From the IMG/VR virus record IMGVR_UViG_3300048797_000107, positions 1 to 54,153 of that record: 54,153 nt of DNA. One strand, given 5' to 3'. The notes under the pieces are model-generated. The model made no database searches and had not been told where the DNA came from. It worked only from the letters and a program-made list of their open reading frames with translations. This document shows positions 16,015-24,785 of the stretch, piece by piece (the first letter of the stretch is position 1; each line of letters opens with the position of its first letter). The position numbers were made by a program, and so were the translations under genes. Origin of the DNA: a virus.

Positions 16015-16569
16015 ATGGCGAGACCATTGGGAACCTACCCCTTTCCGTACGACATGAGGGCGGGGGTGTATCGCATAGATAATAAGGAGAGCGGAGTCTG
16101 CTATATAGGTTCAGCCCTGAACTTCTACCGAAGATGGCGGCGGCACCATAATGAGCTTAACAAAAAAATCCACAGTAATGAGCATTTAAGTCGGGCGTGG
16201 GAAAGATATGGAGTCAACGCATTCCAATGGTCAGTTATAGAGGTTACTGAGCCCACCCGAGAAGCTCTCCTGCTTAGAGAGCAGTATTGGTTGGAAAAAC
16301 TGAAATCTGATGGAGTGGAACTATATAATACCTGTGTAACCGCTGGGTCTCAGCTTGGAGTGAAACGCTCGAAAGAAACTAAACAAAAAATGTCAGCCAT
16401 TGCAAAGAAGCGCGGGAATAATAATGTGGCCAACAATGAGGAGTGGAGACAATCAATGAAAGAAATGTTTGCTAATACAATAAAAATGTATAAGGGACAG
16501 AAGTATAAGCGAGTGAGAAATCAGCAGATTGATTACTATTTGAACGAGGGCTGGTCATTAACTAGATAG
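16015..16569 (+). CDS. GIY-YIG homing endonuclease, opposite strand to the head operon
   Basis: 184 residues with GAGGAG upstream of the ATG. G-V-Y-R-I at ~17-21 and CYIGSA at ~29-34 form the GIY-YIG core, followed by FYRRWRRHH with the conserved Arg, and an E-Q-Y-W segment with the catalytic-type Glu. ELYNTCV closes the nuclease fold, and one NUMOD3-type motif (SKETKQKMSAIAKK) follows. It is transcribed against the head genes and ends two bases from the convergent gene. This orientation is unusual among the window's GIY-YIG genes and suggests its own promoter. Confidence 0.88.
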   Translation: MARPLGTYPFPYDMRAGVYRIDNKESGVCYIGSALNFYRRWRRHHNELNKKIHSNEHLSRAWERYGVNAFQWSVIEVTEPTREALLLREQYWLEKLKSDGVELYNTCVTAGSQLGVKRSKETKQKMSAIAKKRGNNNVANNEEWRQSMKEMFANTIKMYKGQKYKRVRNQQIDYYLNEGWSLTR

Positions 16570-16571
16570 AG

Positions 16572-16967
16572 TTAATACAGCAATTCCGCCTTATTTTGAG
16601 TAAATGTGGTCAACGGGAACTCCCTGAGCACCTTCGGCTCCGCATCACTCTGATAGGCGAAGGTGTCGCACTGACTGGAGAGGGAGTCCATATCATCCAG
16701 GTTTAGGCCAGTTACTTCGGCCCATTTACAGCCTTCTGGGTGCTCTACGTCTTCCACACTAACCTGATATTTTACATTCATGTAATTGGCGTTAGGGTTA
16801 GAAAGTTTGTTCTTAAACTGTTCGTAGACCCACATCCAATTTCTAACATATTGAGCCGTATAAACTCTATTTTGAAAGAATTGAAAACCATTACGACTGG
16901 TGAAGTAGTAAAACTTGGCCGTAGAGGTTCGCTGTTTAAGCGAATTCCAAATCCTGGAAGTCATCAT
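16572..16967 (-). CDS. Small hypothetical protein in the head operon
   Basis: 131 residues from the ATG at 16967, preceded by AAAGAAAAG. An earlier in-frame ATG at 17024 lies in the T-tail of a terminator, so translation from it is less likely. Aromatic-rich N-terminus (FYYFTSRNGFQFFQNR), then a mixed beta region and an acidic segment around DDMDSLSSQCD. Between the scaffold candidate and the split gene. No family recognised. Confidence 0.6.
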   Translation of the reverse strand: MMTSRIWNSLKQRTSTAKFYYFTSRNGFQFFQNRVYTAQYVRNWMWVYEQFKNKLSNPNANYMNVKYQVSVEDVEHPEGCKWAEVTGLNLDDMDSLSSQCDTFAYQSDAEPKVLREFPLTTFTQNKAELLY

Positions 16968-17023
16968 CTTCTTTTCTTTAAGAATATAAATCAACTCCCA
17001 AGTTTCGCTTTCATTCGTCCACA

Positions 17024-17054
17024 TAAAAATCAGCCCCTCGTAAGAGGGGCTGAT
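17024..17054 (-). terminator. Intrinsic terminator after the scaffold-like gene
   Basis: ATCAGCCCCTC (17029-17039) and GAGGGGCTGAT (17044-17054) form a perfect 11-bp stem with a four-base loop. On the minus strand it is followed by TTTTTATG, a good T-tract. It lies 26 bases after the stop of the acidic protein, so it should reduce read-through into the genes for the small protein and perhaps the capsid. Confidence 0.85.
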
Positions 17055-17080
17055 AGTTCAGAGAGCTATTTGCCTACTGT

Positions 17081-18340
17081 TTAGATGTCGTCCGTGAAGA
17101 CAAGATTGGCAAGCATTGCCTGTTCTTTACTCATATCCGTGGCGGTCTTGACATTGCCGAGACTGCGGATTGAAGCGGCCTTGGAGGCTGGCTTGGCAGG
17201 GGCCTTGGAGGCGACAGACTTCTTTGGGGGTTCGAGCTTGGGCTCACCCTCACGCTTGGCACCCGGATCATACTTATCCACACCCAGGGTCTTCAGAACC
17301 TCATAAAGAATCACATCTTCATGATCTTCCTCAGCGTCTGGCACTCCGCCTTCATTCAGAAGGTCGTCAGCCATATCGCCACGCTCGACAATTGGATCAT
17401 CCACACCCTGGACCTTTGCGGCTACCTTCTGATCGGCAAGCAACACATCAAGGGAAGAGATGTCGTAACGAGATGCATGGTGGAAGAAATCCTCTGGGGA
17501 TGCGGTTGCTCCACCCTCTTCAAGCTCATTGGGCTCGGATCCGAAGAATCCTGCACCACCATCAGCTTCGACTGGAAGACCATCTTCACCGAACTCTTCG
17601 CCCTCACCCTCATTCGCCAACGCATCGGTCTTGTCGCCCATGTCGTCTTCATTGAAGATCTTGGTGAAATCGAGTTCCTCTTCGCCTTCAATCGCTTCCT
17701 CAAGGGAAGTAACATCAGCTTCAAGATTATCGATCTTTTCTTGGAGTTCCTGCTTCTTTTCGTCAGGAATAGGCTCACCCGCAGGGGCACCACCTTCAGG
17801 GGGCGTCGTCTCATCCATTGGAGGAGTCGTCTCGTCAACTGGGGGCATAGCCTCGTCAACTGGGGGAACATCACCCTCTGGGGGCATTTCGTCCATTGGG
17901 GGCACTCCCTCATCCTTCGGAGCCTCATCCTTCGGAGCCTCATCCTTGGGCTCTTCAGTTTCATCAGCCTTCTTCAACTTGGCTGACTTAGGCTCACTCT
18001 TCAATTCCTTCTCGACTTCACCCTTCATCTTCTTGAGGAAGGACTCATCTTCAAGGAATTCATTGAGTTCGACTTTGTGTACCTGTTCGAACTTCTCAGC
18101 GACCTTGGTATAATGAGCATTGATAGCCGTCTGACGCAACATTGCGGTCAACGACTTGGTGCTATTCGCCAAGAGTGAGGAAGCGAGTTTGTACTGGATT
18201 TCATTCGGAGCGGTCGGAAGCAGCGACTTGGCAAGCGTCCATGCAGAGGCTACGCGAATCTTAGCTTCCTTATGGGTAGACTGCTTTGTTTCTCGGATGC
18301 TAGCGAGGCGTTCTTTCAGGGACTTACGATCTTCGGCCAT
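17081..18340 (-). CDS. Acidic repeat-rich protein, candidate prohead scaffold/core protein
   Basis: 419 residues with AAGGAG before the ATG. A helical basic N-terminus (~1-110) is followed by short repeats, three EAPKDEA-type units and several P-P-M-D-E or P-P-V-D-E units at ~128-185, then a coiled-coil (KKQELQEKIDNLEADVTSLE), a long Asp/Glu-rich region, and a Lys/Ala-rich tail with SKAASIRSLG and VKTATD. Acidic, coiled, adjacent to the protease and upstream of the capsid gene, it occupies the place of T4 gp22 scaffold. Sequence similarity to gp22 is not evident, so the role is inferred from position and composition. Confidence 0.6.
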   Translation of the reverse strand: MAEDRKSLKERLASIRETKQSTHKEAKIRVASAWTLAKSLLPTAPNEIQYKLASSLLANSTKSLTAMLRQTAINAHYTKVAEKFEQVHKVELNEFLEDESFLKKMKGEVEKELKSEPKSAKLKKADETEEPKDEAPKDEAPKDEGVPPMDEMPPEGDVPPVDEAMPPVDETTPPMDETTPPEGGAPAGEPIPDEKKQELQEKIDNLEADVTSLEEAIEGEEELDFTKIFNEDDMGDKTDALANEGEGEEFGEDGLPVEADGGAGFFGSEPNELEEGGATASPEDFFHHASRYDISSLDVLLADQKVAAKVQGVDDPIVERGDMADDLLNEGGVPDAEEDHEDVILYEVLKTLGVDKYDPGAKREGEPKLEPPKKSVASKAPAKPASKAASIRSLGNVKTATDMSKEQAMLANLVFTDDI

Positions 18341-18425
18341 GGTTCTGACTCCTTTTTGGTGGTGAAATAGGCTCTCTATTCCTTGATTCAGAAAGTTTGT
18401 AAACTCTCTAGTTTTAGTAAAGGTA

Positions 18426-19274
18426 CTACATCTTCAACCTACCCAATTCGGCATAGACCGCATCAGGTTTGGGTAGAATGAGTTGGGATGCGGCTTTGCT
18501 TGCATACCCAGCGTCTTTTGTATAGGCAGTTTTCGGACCTTCCCACTCAGTGGAAATGATAGTTCGAAGGGAGGCACCAGGGAAAGCAGGGATCGCTACC
18601 CATGATGCTTCGATGAATTTGACCCCACCGTTAGGTAAAGATCTATGTCCACAAAGCTCTGCAACGCGACGAGGAATACCATCCTCATCAGGGAGAAAAG
18701 AGCCTTTATTATATTGAAGGTGAGAGCAGTAGTTACCATTGTCCGTAACTCGTTGCCCACAATAGGAGCAGATGACCAAATCAGTCACGCAACCCATGGA
18801 TAGGTATTTGACTTTCTCACTTCTAATCTTGCTGACAAGATCCTCATGAGCCAAATCAGTAGCCACCAAAAGGTCTACGAAGTAGACCCAGACCTCACCA
18901 CTGATTCTGATTTTTCTCAATACGGCGTCAAGAATGTGCCCTTTTGCTGCTTTGGAATTCTGGTAATGTTCAAGAAAGTTGAATGCACCAACAAAGCTGC
19001 GATAACTGAGTTTCAAGACTTCATTTTCCCAGCCGTCATCATTATTGTTGACCAGATAAGAACACTCTGGGACAATCAGCCAATCTGACGGCTCTTTTTC
19101 ACACATCACAGAGGCCATAATAGTCACGTGAGAGAGCAAGTATTTGGAAGTATTGCCAGCGATTTTGGAGAATGAGGCGTTCTTATGCCCAAATTTTGCT
19201 CCATGCAGGCTATCCCACTGCTGAAGGCTAATTATAGGGTCTGAGATGATGCCAGTTGCTTGCTTTTTCAACAT
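18426..19274 (-). CDS. Prohead maturation protease candidate
   Basis: 282 residues from ATG 19274, one base after the upstream stop; a longer frame from 19307 would overlap the neighbour. The layout recalls phage prohead proteases: KYLLSHVTIMASVM, then H103 in FLEHYQN, KGHILDAVLRK, VYFVDLLVATD and DLVSKIRSEKVKYLSMG with S159, a His/Ser pair 56 residues apart like the catalytic pair of HK97 and T4 gp21 enzymes. An extra CSYCG (C169, C172) with C183-x-H185 probably binds zinc. In maturation the enzyme cleaves capsid and internal proteins. Position before the scaffold and capsid genes supports this. Confidence 0.65.
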   Translation of the reverse strand: MLKKQATGIISDPIISLQQWDSLHGAKFGHKNASFSKIAGNTSKYLLSHVTIMASVMCEKEPSDWLIVPECSYLVNNNDDGWENEVLKLSYRSFVGAFNFLEHYQNSKAAKGHILDAVLRKIRISGEVWVYFVDLLVATDLAHEDLVSKIRSEKVKYLSMGCVTDLVICSYCGQRVTDNGNYCSHLQYNKGSFLPDEDGIPRRVAELCGHRSLPNGGVKFIEASWVAIPAFPGASLRTIISTEWEGPKTAYTKDAGYASKAASQLILPKPDAVYAELGRLKM

Positions 19275-19275
19275 C

Positions 19276-19941
19276 TTACACCAACATGAACTCGAAGCAG
19301 ACTCCATCGAAGCCAGCGTTGAGCACTACATGTGCATACTTAGCACGTACATTTAAAGTTGTGGAGAGTTCCCGCTCCATGCGGACCATAGTTGTAGGCC
19401 CGAATTCCGCCTGAGCAACTTTTCCGCGAGGGATATTGACCATCAAAATGTCATTATTAGTTTTGACGTTTTCAGCCGAAACATACTGCTTAAAATAACG
19501 GTTAGCTGCCACCCTATTCGCAATTTTCTTATTGCGATCTGACTCAAAGTCATAGGAGTGGTTCTTGGCCGTCAGACTGCTGTGATGATGGATCCAGTCC
19601 TCACCCTGCTCGTCTCCAAGCTCTTCCTTTGTAGTTTCTGACATGATTTTCTTATCTTTCTGAGGATAATGACGCTCATGTCCATCCACCATATCCGTTT
19701 GAAGCATTCTAGCATTGGGGTCAGACGCTTCCTTGGGATCACCCTGGACTGGGACTTCATCAAAACGAGAATCAGCATACGGATTCTGGTGCTTAGTCTG
19801 GTAGTCACGGTCATAGGTAGTGCCTACACCGGGTCTAGCCATCTCAGTCAGCAGTGCATCCACAGCTTCTTTACGAACAAGCAGAGAAGCACCCGCCTCT
19901 TTATTGGCTGAGGGCGAGTGCTTCTTAAGTAATTCGTTCAT
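19276..19941 (-). CDS. Hypothetical head-module protein
   Basis: 221 residues. N-terminal half is polar, with many His, Asp and Lys (HERHYPQKDKKIMSETTK), and the C-terminal half is more ordered (VNIPRGKVAQAEFGPTTMVR, ending VLNAGFDGVCFEFMLV). The ATG shares one base with the tail-tube stop codon and the stop lies one base before the protease ATG, so all three are coupled. No family recognised; T4 has small prohead-core genes at the equivalent place. Confidence 0.65.
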   Translation of the reverse strand: MNELLKKHSPSANKEAGASLLVRKEAVDALLTEMARPGVGTTYDRDYQTKHQNPYADSRFDEVPVQGDPKEASDPNARMLQTDMVDGHERHYPQKDKKIMSETTKEELGDEQGEDWIHHHSSLTAKNHSYDFESDRNKKIANRVAANRYFKQYVSAENVKTNNDILMVNIPRGKVAQAEFGPTTMVRMERELSTTLNVRAKYAHVVLNAGFDGVCFEFMLV

Positions 19942-20627
19942 TAGGAAGTAGCACCAGAGAAGAGGAGCGAAGCACCAGTCACATCGGAAGGGGCCAGACC
20001 AGAGTCAATGAAGTCGCCATAGACTGATCCGTTGACATCAAACACATCAGTGACGATGATAGTTGCATCTTCAGTAACGGCTGCCTGCTCAATCTGGAAG
20101 TTGCTGGTATAGGACTCCATCCAGCAGCCCTCATAGATCGTGACAACTGCGTAGAGGCCGGGGTTACCAGTGTTGTTAAGCCCCCCCTCAGCGGCTACGT
20201 CTGCCAAGTCTGCCTGACCTACGTTCTGGGCCATAGAAGCGAGTTCACTGAACGCAATCTCGGTCTTAATATCAAATGGCCATTTGTGATGTTTGAGGCT
20301 ACGGACCAAGCCGCTCACACCGGCCTTGTAACCCAACATCTGCATGATGTTGGCAAGGTAGAGTGCGGTGCGGTTAATCGTCAGCGTCATCGGCTGGGTG
20401 ATACCGGGCACAAGCTCGGCAACGATGTCACCATAACCCAGACCGCGAATGGCTTCCACATTCTTTGATTCTGAGATATTGAAGCTGGAAGTGACACCCA
20501 TCTTCACAAATTTGCCGACTCCTACCGCATGGGTAAAAATCTTGAAGCGGCTGGAGATTACTGTTTTTGTCTGCGCAGTTGTTCCTTGCCTATAAAGATA
20601 GGAATCAGTGAAAGGTGAGTTAGCCAT
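19941..20627 (-). CDS. Tail tube protein (probable)
   Basis: 228 residues, AAGGAG before ATG. SSRFKIFTHAVGVGKFVKMG at 25-44, then IRGLGYGDIVAELVPGITQP and MTLTINRTALYLANIM, are conserved features I associate with a tube-like virion protein of large myoviruses. The C-terminal CWMESYTSNFQIEQAAVTED segment has the beta-barrel look of tail tube subunits. In the virion it would form the inner tube within the sheath. It lies downstream of the sheath gene, separated by structural genes and two homing endonucleases. Confidence 0.6.
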   Translation of the reverse strand: MANSPFTDSYLYRQGTTAQTKTVISSRFKIFTHAVGVGKFVKMGVTSSFNISESKNVEAIRGLGYGDIVAELVPGITQPMTLTINRTALYLANIMQMLGYKAGVSGLVRSLKHHKWPFDIKTEIAFSELASMAQNVGQADLADVAAEGGLNNTGNPGLYAVVTIYEGCWMESYTSNFQIEQAAVTEDATIIVTDVFDVNGSVYGDFIDSGLAPSDVTGASLLFSGATS

Positions 20628-20641
20628 TTTTGATAAACTCC

Positions 20642-21442
20642 TTATTGGTTATCTAATTCAGTGGAAAGTTCAACGGGGACTTCCAAGCCCCTAAATAAAT
20701 ACCAGCGACGAGTATGAAGTCCGGTAGCTTTGCGCTTTTCCCAAGACTTAATCATGTTGGCACGAGCTTCTTCTGACTTACCAACTCCTTTACGTTTACG
20801 AGACATTTCAAGTCTTGTTTCTTCTGAGTGGTGCATTCCAGCAGCCGGTTGCTTCACTCGTTTACTTTGAATTACTTTTTGGATTTCAGATAGCTTAGTT
20901 TTTGTTTTCTCAGTGTGGTGTTGCTCCCCCACACGACCCCTTAGCTTATCCGCAGACCTTTTAACTAACTCCGGGTCTCGTTTACACCCCTTTTGGGCCT
21001 TAGAAATTTTTTGACGATGCTCTTCACTATTAACTTGCCCTATGCGACTTTTACTTCCTTTTGCATTCTGATTACCTAATCCTGCCTCGGCTATCTGTCT
21101 CTTAGTCTCATCTGAGTGCTCTCTACCTCTAAATGGCGCTTCAACACAATCACTAACATTATAGCCATCACTCACAACATTAAACTTTTCAATAGTCCTT
21201 TGTTCAAAAAATTCCAAGTCTTTTATCTCACAGATAAGTAAGGGCTTAAATTCGAAAGAATCTATGCCATAAAAGTTGAAATCTTTTTGCAATTTCCAAG
21301 AGTGATGTTTTCCTCTTTTCAGCAGGCTTTGATGTGTCTGCCATCTAAATTTAAAATTCTGAGTTGACCCCACATACAGCTTTCCATTAACCACATTACG
21401 AATGAGGTAAACTCCAGTCTGTTTTGTGAGGTCTTTGTTCAT
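20642..21442 (-). CDS. GIY-YIG homing endonuclease with many NUMOD3 repeats
   Basis: 266 residues from ATG 21442, with GAAGAG upstream; an ATG eight codons earlier lacks a clear site. TGVYLIRN and LYVGST form the GIY-YIG core, followed by FKFRWQTH and DLEFFEQRTIEKF with the Glu, then GYNVSD. Four or more NUMOD3-type motifs follow (SDETKRQIAEAGLG, SEEHRQKISKAQKG, TEKTKTKLSEIQK, SEETRLEMSRKRKG), the longest array in the window. It is AT-richer than its neighbours and sits between the tube gene and the Cys-rich gene. Confidence 0.9.
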   Translation of the reverse strand: MNKDLTKQTGVYLIRNVVNGKLYVGSTQNFKFRWQTHQSLLKRGKHHSWKLQKDFNFYGIDSFEFKPLLICEIKDLEFFEQRTIEKFNVVSDGYNVSDCVEAPFRGREHSDETKRQIAEAGLGNQNAKGSKSRIGQVNSEEHRQKISKAQKGCKRDPELVKRSADKLRGRVGEQHHTEKTKTKLSEIQKVIQSKRVKQPAAGMHHSEETRLEMSRKRKGVGKSEEARANMIKSWEKRKATGLHTRRWYLFRGLEVPVELSTELDNQ

Positions 21443-21489
21443 GAGGGTCTCTTCAGAGAACTGCATATTCCAACTTTATGACTTACTGT

Positions 21490-24021
21490 TTAGCTCTGGT
21501 GAGATTTTAGGGCCACTTGGCTGTCGAACGCATCCATAACTTCTCCCTCATGCACCCCATCTGCCGCAGCGAGATTCAATCCATTAAACTTGGACTTGGA
21601 CTTGGAGCCATACTGCTTGATTGGAGATGGACTGACTGGTCCGTTCTGGGGCAGTTTAGGTGCGGCTGGAGTCGTATTCTGAGGGGCTCCAGGAGCCTGC
21701 GTAGAGGGCTTATTGGCGCAATTAGGGCAGAGCACACCGTTTGTGTCCTTACCATTCTGCATCACCGTAGCCCCACAAACTGGGCAGGCTGCTGTTTTAG
21801 TAGTAGAGCCATGCTTGCTGCTCTCCATACCAGAGAAGGACTCCTCCGCTAGCTTTTCAGTCTTGTGACGACTAAGGATCTTACCAGTGCCCTTCTGAAG
21901 GATGCACCAGGGGGCTTCGTTACCCTCTGAGTCCTTACCAGGACGGTTCACGATATACTGATTGGCCTGCTTCTCAATCGTGCCTTCATGGTCAGACTCG
22001 CTATCACGCTCATCCGAAGAGGTCTTGGGCTCTTTCTTTTCGTTCTTGCACTTCTCGCAAATAACGGAACCCTCCGCCTTCCCATAAGGAGAGTGCATGA
22101 CCATTTCGCCACATTTTTCGCAAGGAGTTCCGCCATCGGCCATAAGGAAGGATTTCTTACCATTCAAGTCTTTCTTGTCCTGAATGGCTGACTCAGCGGT
22201 CTCCAGAACCTGAAGCTGTTTGCTCAGAATTTTTTCCACATCTTCTAGTTTGGTTTTCAGGCCGACAAAGGTTTCTCCCACGTTTTTAATCAGAGAAGAA
22301 TCATTCGCCTCCTGGACGATTTTCTTGAATTCGAAGAATTTATCAGCAATATCATCTTTCAATGACTGCGTGAATTTCAGGGCTTTACGGGTCTCTGCAC
22401 TGGTGACATCAGGAAATTCTACGGCTGTTTTAGCTGCCGCACTCTTCAAACCGCCCGTTTTCGGAGCCTCCGGAAGGAGGGCCTCGTCTTCTTCATCTGC
22501 TGCGGTGTTGAGCCCGTCTTCTTCAGGAAGGCCCTCCTCTCCCATATCCATGGATTCTGGGGACTCTGGAACCTCTTCCTCACCCGGAGCAATGTTCAGG
22601 GAGCCAACTCCGACAGAGCTACCTCCGCCTTCTAGACCTTCATCAACGTTCTTGCTGTAGAACTCACCCTCAACTAGCTTGTCCTCAACCTTCTTAATGG
22701 CGGCTACAAGCTCATCATTAAGGCTCAAAAGGGCACGGTCAATTTCTTTCGGCCAAGTAGCGGGGTTGACTGGATCACCAAGGTTAGTCCACTCAGTCTT
22801 GCAGGCTTCAAGTAAGGAGACCACAACCGTATCAACGGAGGTCTCTTCCTCAGATTCGGGTTCCTCAGAGGAGCCGCCTGCTGCTGCCTTTTTAGTGGCT
22901 TCAGTGGGGTTTAGAATAGATGCGTACTTGTTAGTGGGAGAAGTTGACTGAGCGTCAAACACATCACCCTGTGCGGAGATTACGGCCACTGCTTCAGAGG
23001 CATTCAAGATGAACGAAGGCATTCCTCTTTGGAAAGTGCCAGTGGCAAGACGATGGCCGACCCATGAGCCAGAAGCCTCAACGATCATGTCAACTTCTTC
23101 AGCAGTCTTAGGGGTAAACACTTCCAAATCAGAACTATTCTTACGCTTCATCTGATCCTGTTCTTCAGTGGTGAGTTCCTTCGTCTCATGACGCATTTCA
23201 CGGGTGTTATCAACCGCATACGTAGAGGGGGCTGGGTTGGTTTTAGCCTCAGTGGGCTTCTTCGTGTCAAAATTACCCGCAGCTTTGTGCTGAAGCTCAC
23301 GAGTGTTGTCCACTGACCATGCAGAGGGGGCTGGCTCCGCTTCAGTCTTCTCATCCAACTTCACGCGACGATGAGTGCCAGAAAGTTCTGGATTGGCCGC
23401 TTTGGGGGTATTATCAGCAGAGGGTTTGACTGGCTTTTCAGCAGGAACGGGACGTTTCGGGTCAATAAAGCCCTCCGGCTGTTCACCTGGGGTTTCTGTT
23501 TTCTTGGGGGCATCAATCTCCACGGAGGACTCCTCAGCTTTCTTTTTAGATGCAGTTGTCCGTTTGCCTTGGACAATAGTTTCAAGTTCCCCAATCAGGG
23601 CTGAGGAGTTCCCGTCCTGCACGAACTGGCTAACGGGATTCTGAAGAGCGGCAGGGCCAACCTTACGGGCAATCGGGAGAGCTTGGACCTTCTGGTTCAA
23701 ATCAGGGTCATTCCGGTGTTGTGTTAGGTACTGCACGGTTTGCTTGATAAGATCACCAATCCAGTCAGCATTCTTGTTTGTTCCACAATCAGGGCAGCCG
23801 GGTTTACCACAAGTGCAACCAGAGGCTTTCTTATCTTTGTCACAACCAGGGCAGCCACTGGTGCCACACTGACAGGCGGCACCCGCACCCTTTGAAACTG
23901 CCACGGCTTTGTTACCTGGAACGTCAAGCTCTTCCAAGGTCTCATCCTTGGGCCAGTCCTTTTTATCGGTCTGTTCAAGGGCCATTTTGTTTAATCGGTT
24001 GTTAAGTCTGTTAGAACGCAT
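21490..24021 (-). CDS. Large Cys-rich virion-associated hypothetical protein
   Basis: 843 residues; GAGGT precedes the ATG. Four zinc-binding-like Cys clusters: CQCGTSGCPGC and CTCGKPGCPDCG near residues 50-80, CEKCGEMV with CEKCKNEKK at ~635-660, and CPVCGATV with CPNC at ~745-770. Between them are long low-complexity Lys/Glu/Pro tracts containing two duplicated blocks (T-R-E-L-Q-H-K-A-A-G and T-R-E-M-R-H-E-T-K-E) and a helical region at 535-620. Overall architecture resembles the 911-residue gene at 1347-4082. K-T-A-[AVE] tetrapeptides recur. Function unknown; an internal head or tail protein is possible. Confidence 0.75.
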   Translation of the reverse strand: MRSNRLNNRLNKMALEQTDKKDWPKDETLEELDVPGNKAVAVSKGAGAACQCGTSGCPGCDKDKKASGCTCGKPGCPDCGTNKNADWIGDLIKQTVQYLTQHRNDPDLNQKVQALPIARKVGPAALQNPVSQFVQDGNSSALIGELETIVQGKRTTASKKKAEESSVEIDAPKKTETPGEQPEGFIDPKRPVPAEKPVKPSADNTPKAANPELSGTHRRVKLDEKTEAEPAPSAWSVDNTRELQHKAAGNFDTKKPTEAKTNPAPSTYAVDNTREMRHETKELTTEEQDQMKRKNSSDLEVFTPKTAEEVDMIVEASGSWVGHRLATGTFQRGMPSFILNASEAVAVISAQGDVFDAQSTSPTNKYASILNPTEATKKAAAGGSSEEPESEEETSVDTVVVSLLEACKTEWTNLGDPVNPATWPKEIDRALLSLNDELVAAIKKVEDKLVEGEFYSKNVDEGLEGGGSSVGVGSLNIAPGEEEVPESPESMDMGEEGLPEEDGLNTAADEEDEALLPEAPKTGGLKSAAAKTAVEFPDVTSAETRKALKFTQSLKDDIADKFFEFKKIVQEANDSSLIKNVGETFVGLKTKLEDVEKILSKQLQVLETAESAIQDKKDLNGKKSFLMADGGTPCEKCGEMVMHSPYGKAEGSVICEKCKNEKKEPKTSSDERDSESDHEGTIEKQANQYIVNRPGKDSEGNEAPWCILQKGTGKILSRHKTEKLAEESFSGMESSKHGSTTKTAACPVCGATVMQNGKDTNGVLCPNCANKPSTQAPGAPQNTTPAAPKLPQNGPVSPSPIKQYGSKSKSKFNGLNLAAADGVHEGEVMDAFDSQVALKSHQS

Positions 24022-24032
24022 GTTTTTACCTC

Positions 24033-24785
24033 TTACACTGTGGAATCAGGAAGCGCAACAAGTTGCGGAGGTTCATTTCCTCGCAAGGCTGTCATCACTA
24101 AAGAAATACGTGAGTCCATTTGCTCACACCAAGCAGCCGCAGCATCAACTGGGTCAGAGACAATAGATTGAGTGGGTAGGAGACCAGGAGAGCCTAGTGG
24201 AAGCTGAGCCATGAAACTCACTGGGGTTTGAGCCATTTGAGTGGTCACACCTCTAAACACTTCTGCCGAGCCCATTTGAAAAGTAAGAGCCTCTCGACCC
24301 CATTGGGTTCCCCCAAGGGTGCCACTTCCATCCATGGTCATACTGGAGGAAGCATTTTCGAAGGCGATCTGGTTTCCAGCTTCCCCATTTGCTACGGCGG
24401 TAATGGTGATGCTTGTGCCACTAATGGCGGCAGAAATGGGAGTCAAAGAAGCAGCAGTGATAGCAGTAATGATATTTGCCGCACTGGTGGGGGCATCGGT
24501 ACCCAGAAGAACCTGCCCAGTGGTAGGGATACCAGAGGCAATCCAGGTAAACAACTGGGTGCTGATAGTGAAAGTCTCATTCGGATTAGGAATTCCGGTG
24601 AGGGTGAGGGTTCCGATAGCGGGGAGAGCGGGGCTAATAAATAGCCCCCCTAAATTCACCAGGGGATCACCATATGCTGCAATTCGCATACGATCCGTAG
24701 TATCTGTGATGTCACCCACAAACGATGCCTGTAGCGACACTGTAACAGCGCCATTCAGATGTTGAACTACAGGGTGGATTTTCAT
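24033..24785 (-). CDS. Virion protein with beta-sandwich insert
   Basis: 250 residues. Residues ~58-150 form a repeat-type beta domain (TLTLTGIPNPNETFTISTQL, then FTW, TGQVLLGTDAPTSAANIITA and ISGTSITITAVANG), seen in many phage tail proteins. The flanks, N-terminal VVQHLNGAVTVSLQASF and C-terminal MAQTPVSFMAQLPLG, contribute a separate module. The ATG overlaps the stop of the upstream homing endonuclease by four bases. Likely a tail or baseplate component; exact position unknown. Confidence 0.65.
   Translation of the reverse strand: MKIHPVVQHLNGAVTVSLQASFVGDITDTTDRMRIAAYGDPLVNLGGLFISPALPAIGTLTLTGIPNPNETFTISTQLFTWIASGIPTTGQVLLGTDAPTSAANIITAITAASLTPISAAISGTSITITAVANGEAGNQIAFENASSSMTMDGSGTLGGTQWGREALTFQMGSAEVFRGVTTQMAQTPVSFMAQLPLGSPGLLPTQSIVSDPVDAAAAWCEQMDSRISLVMTALRGNEPPQLVALPDSTV

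Noticed and set aside
17529-18113. A Ser-rich frame on the plus strand opposite the scaffold-like gene
   Set aside because: It mirrors the Glu/Asp/Pro codons of the real minus-strand gene and has no ribosome binding site or recognisable motif.
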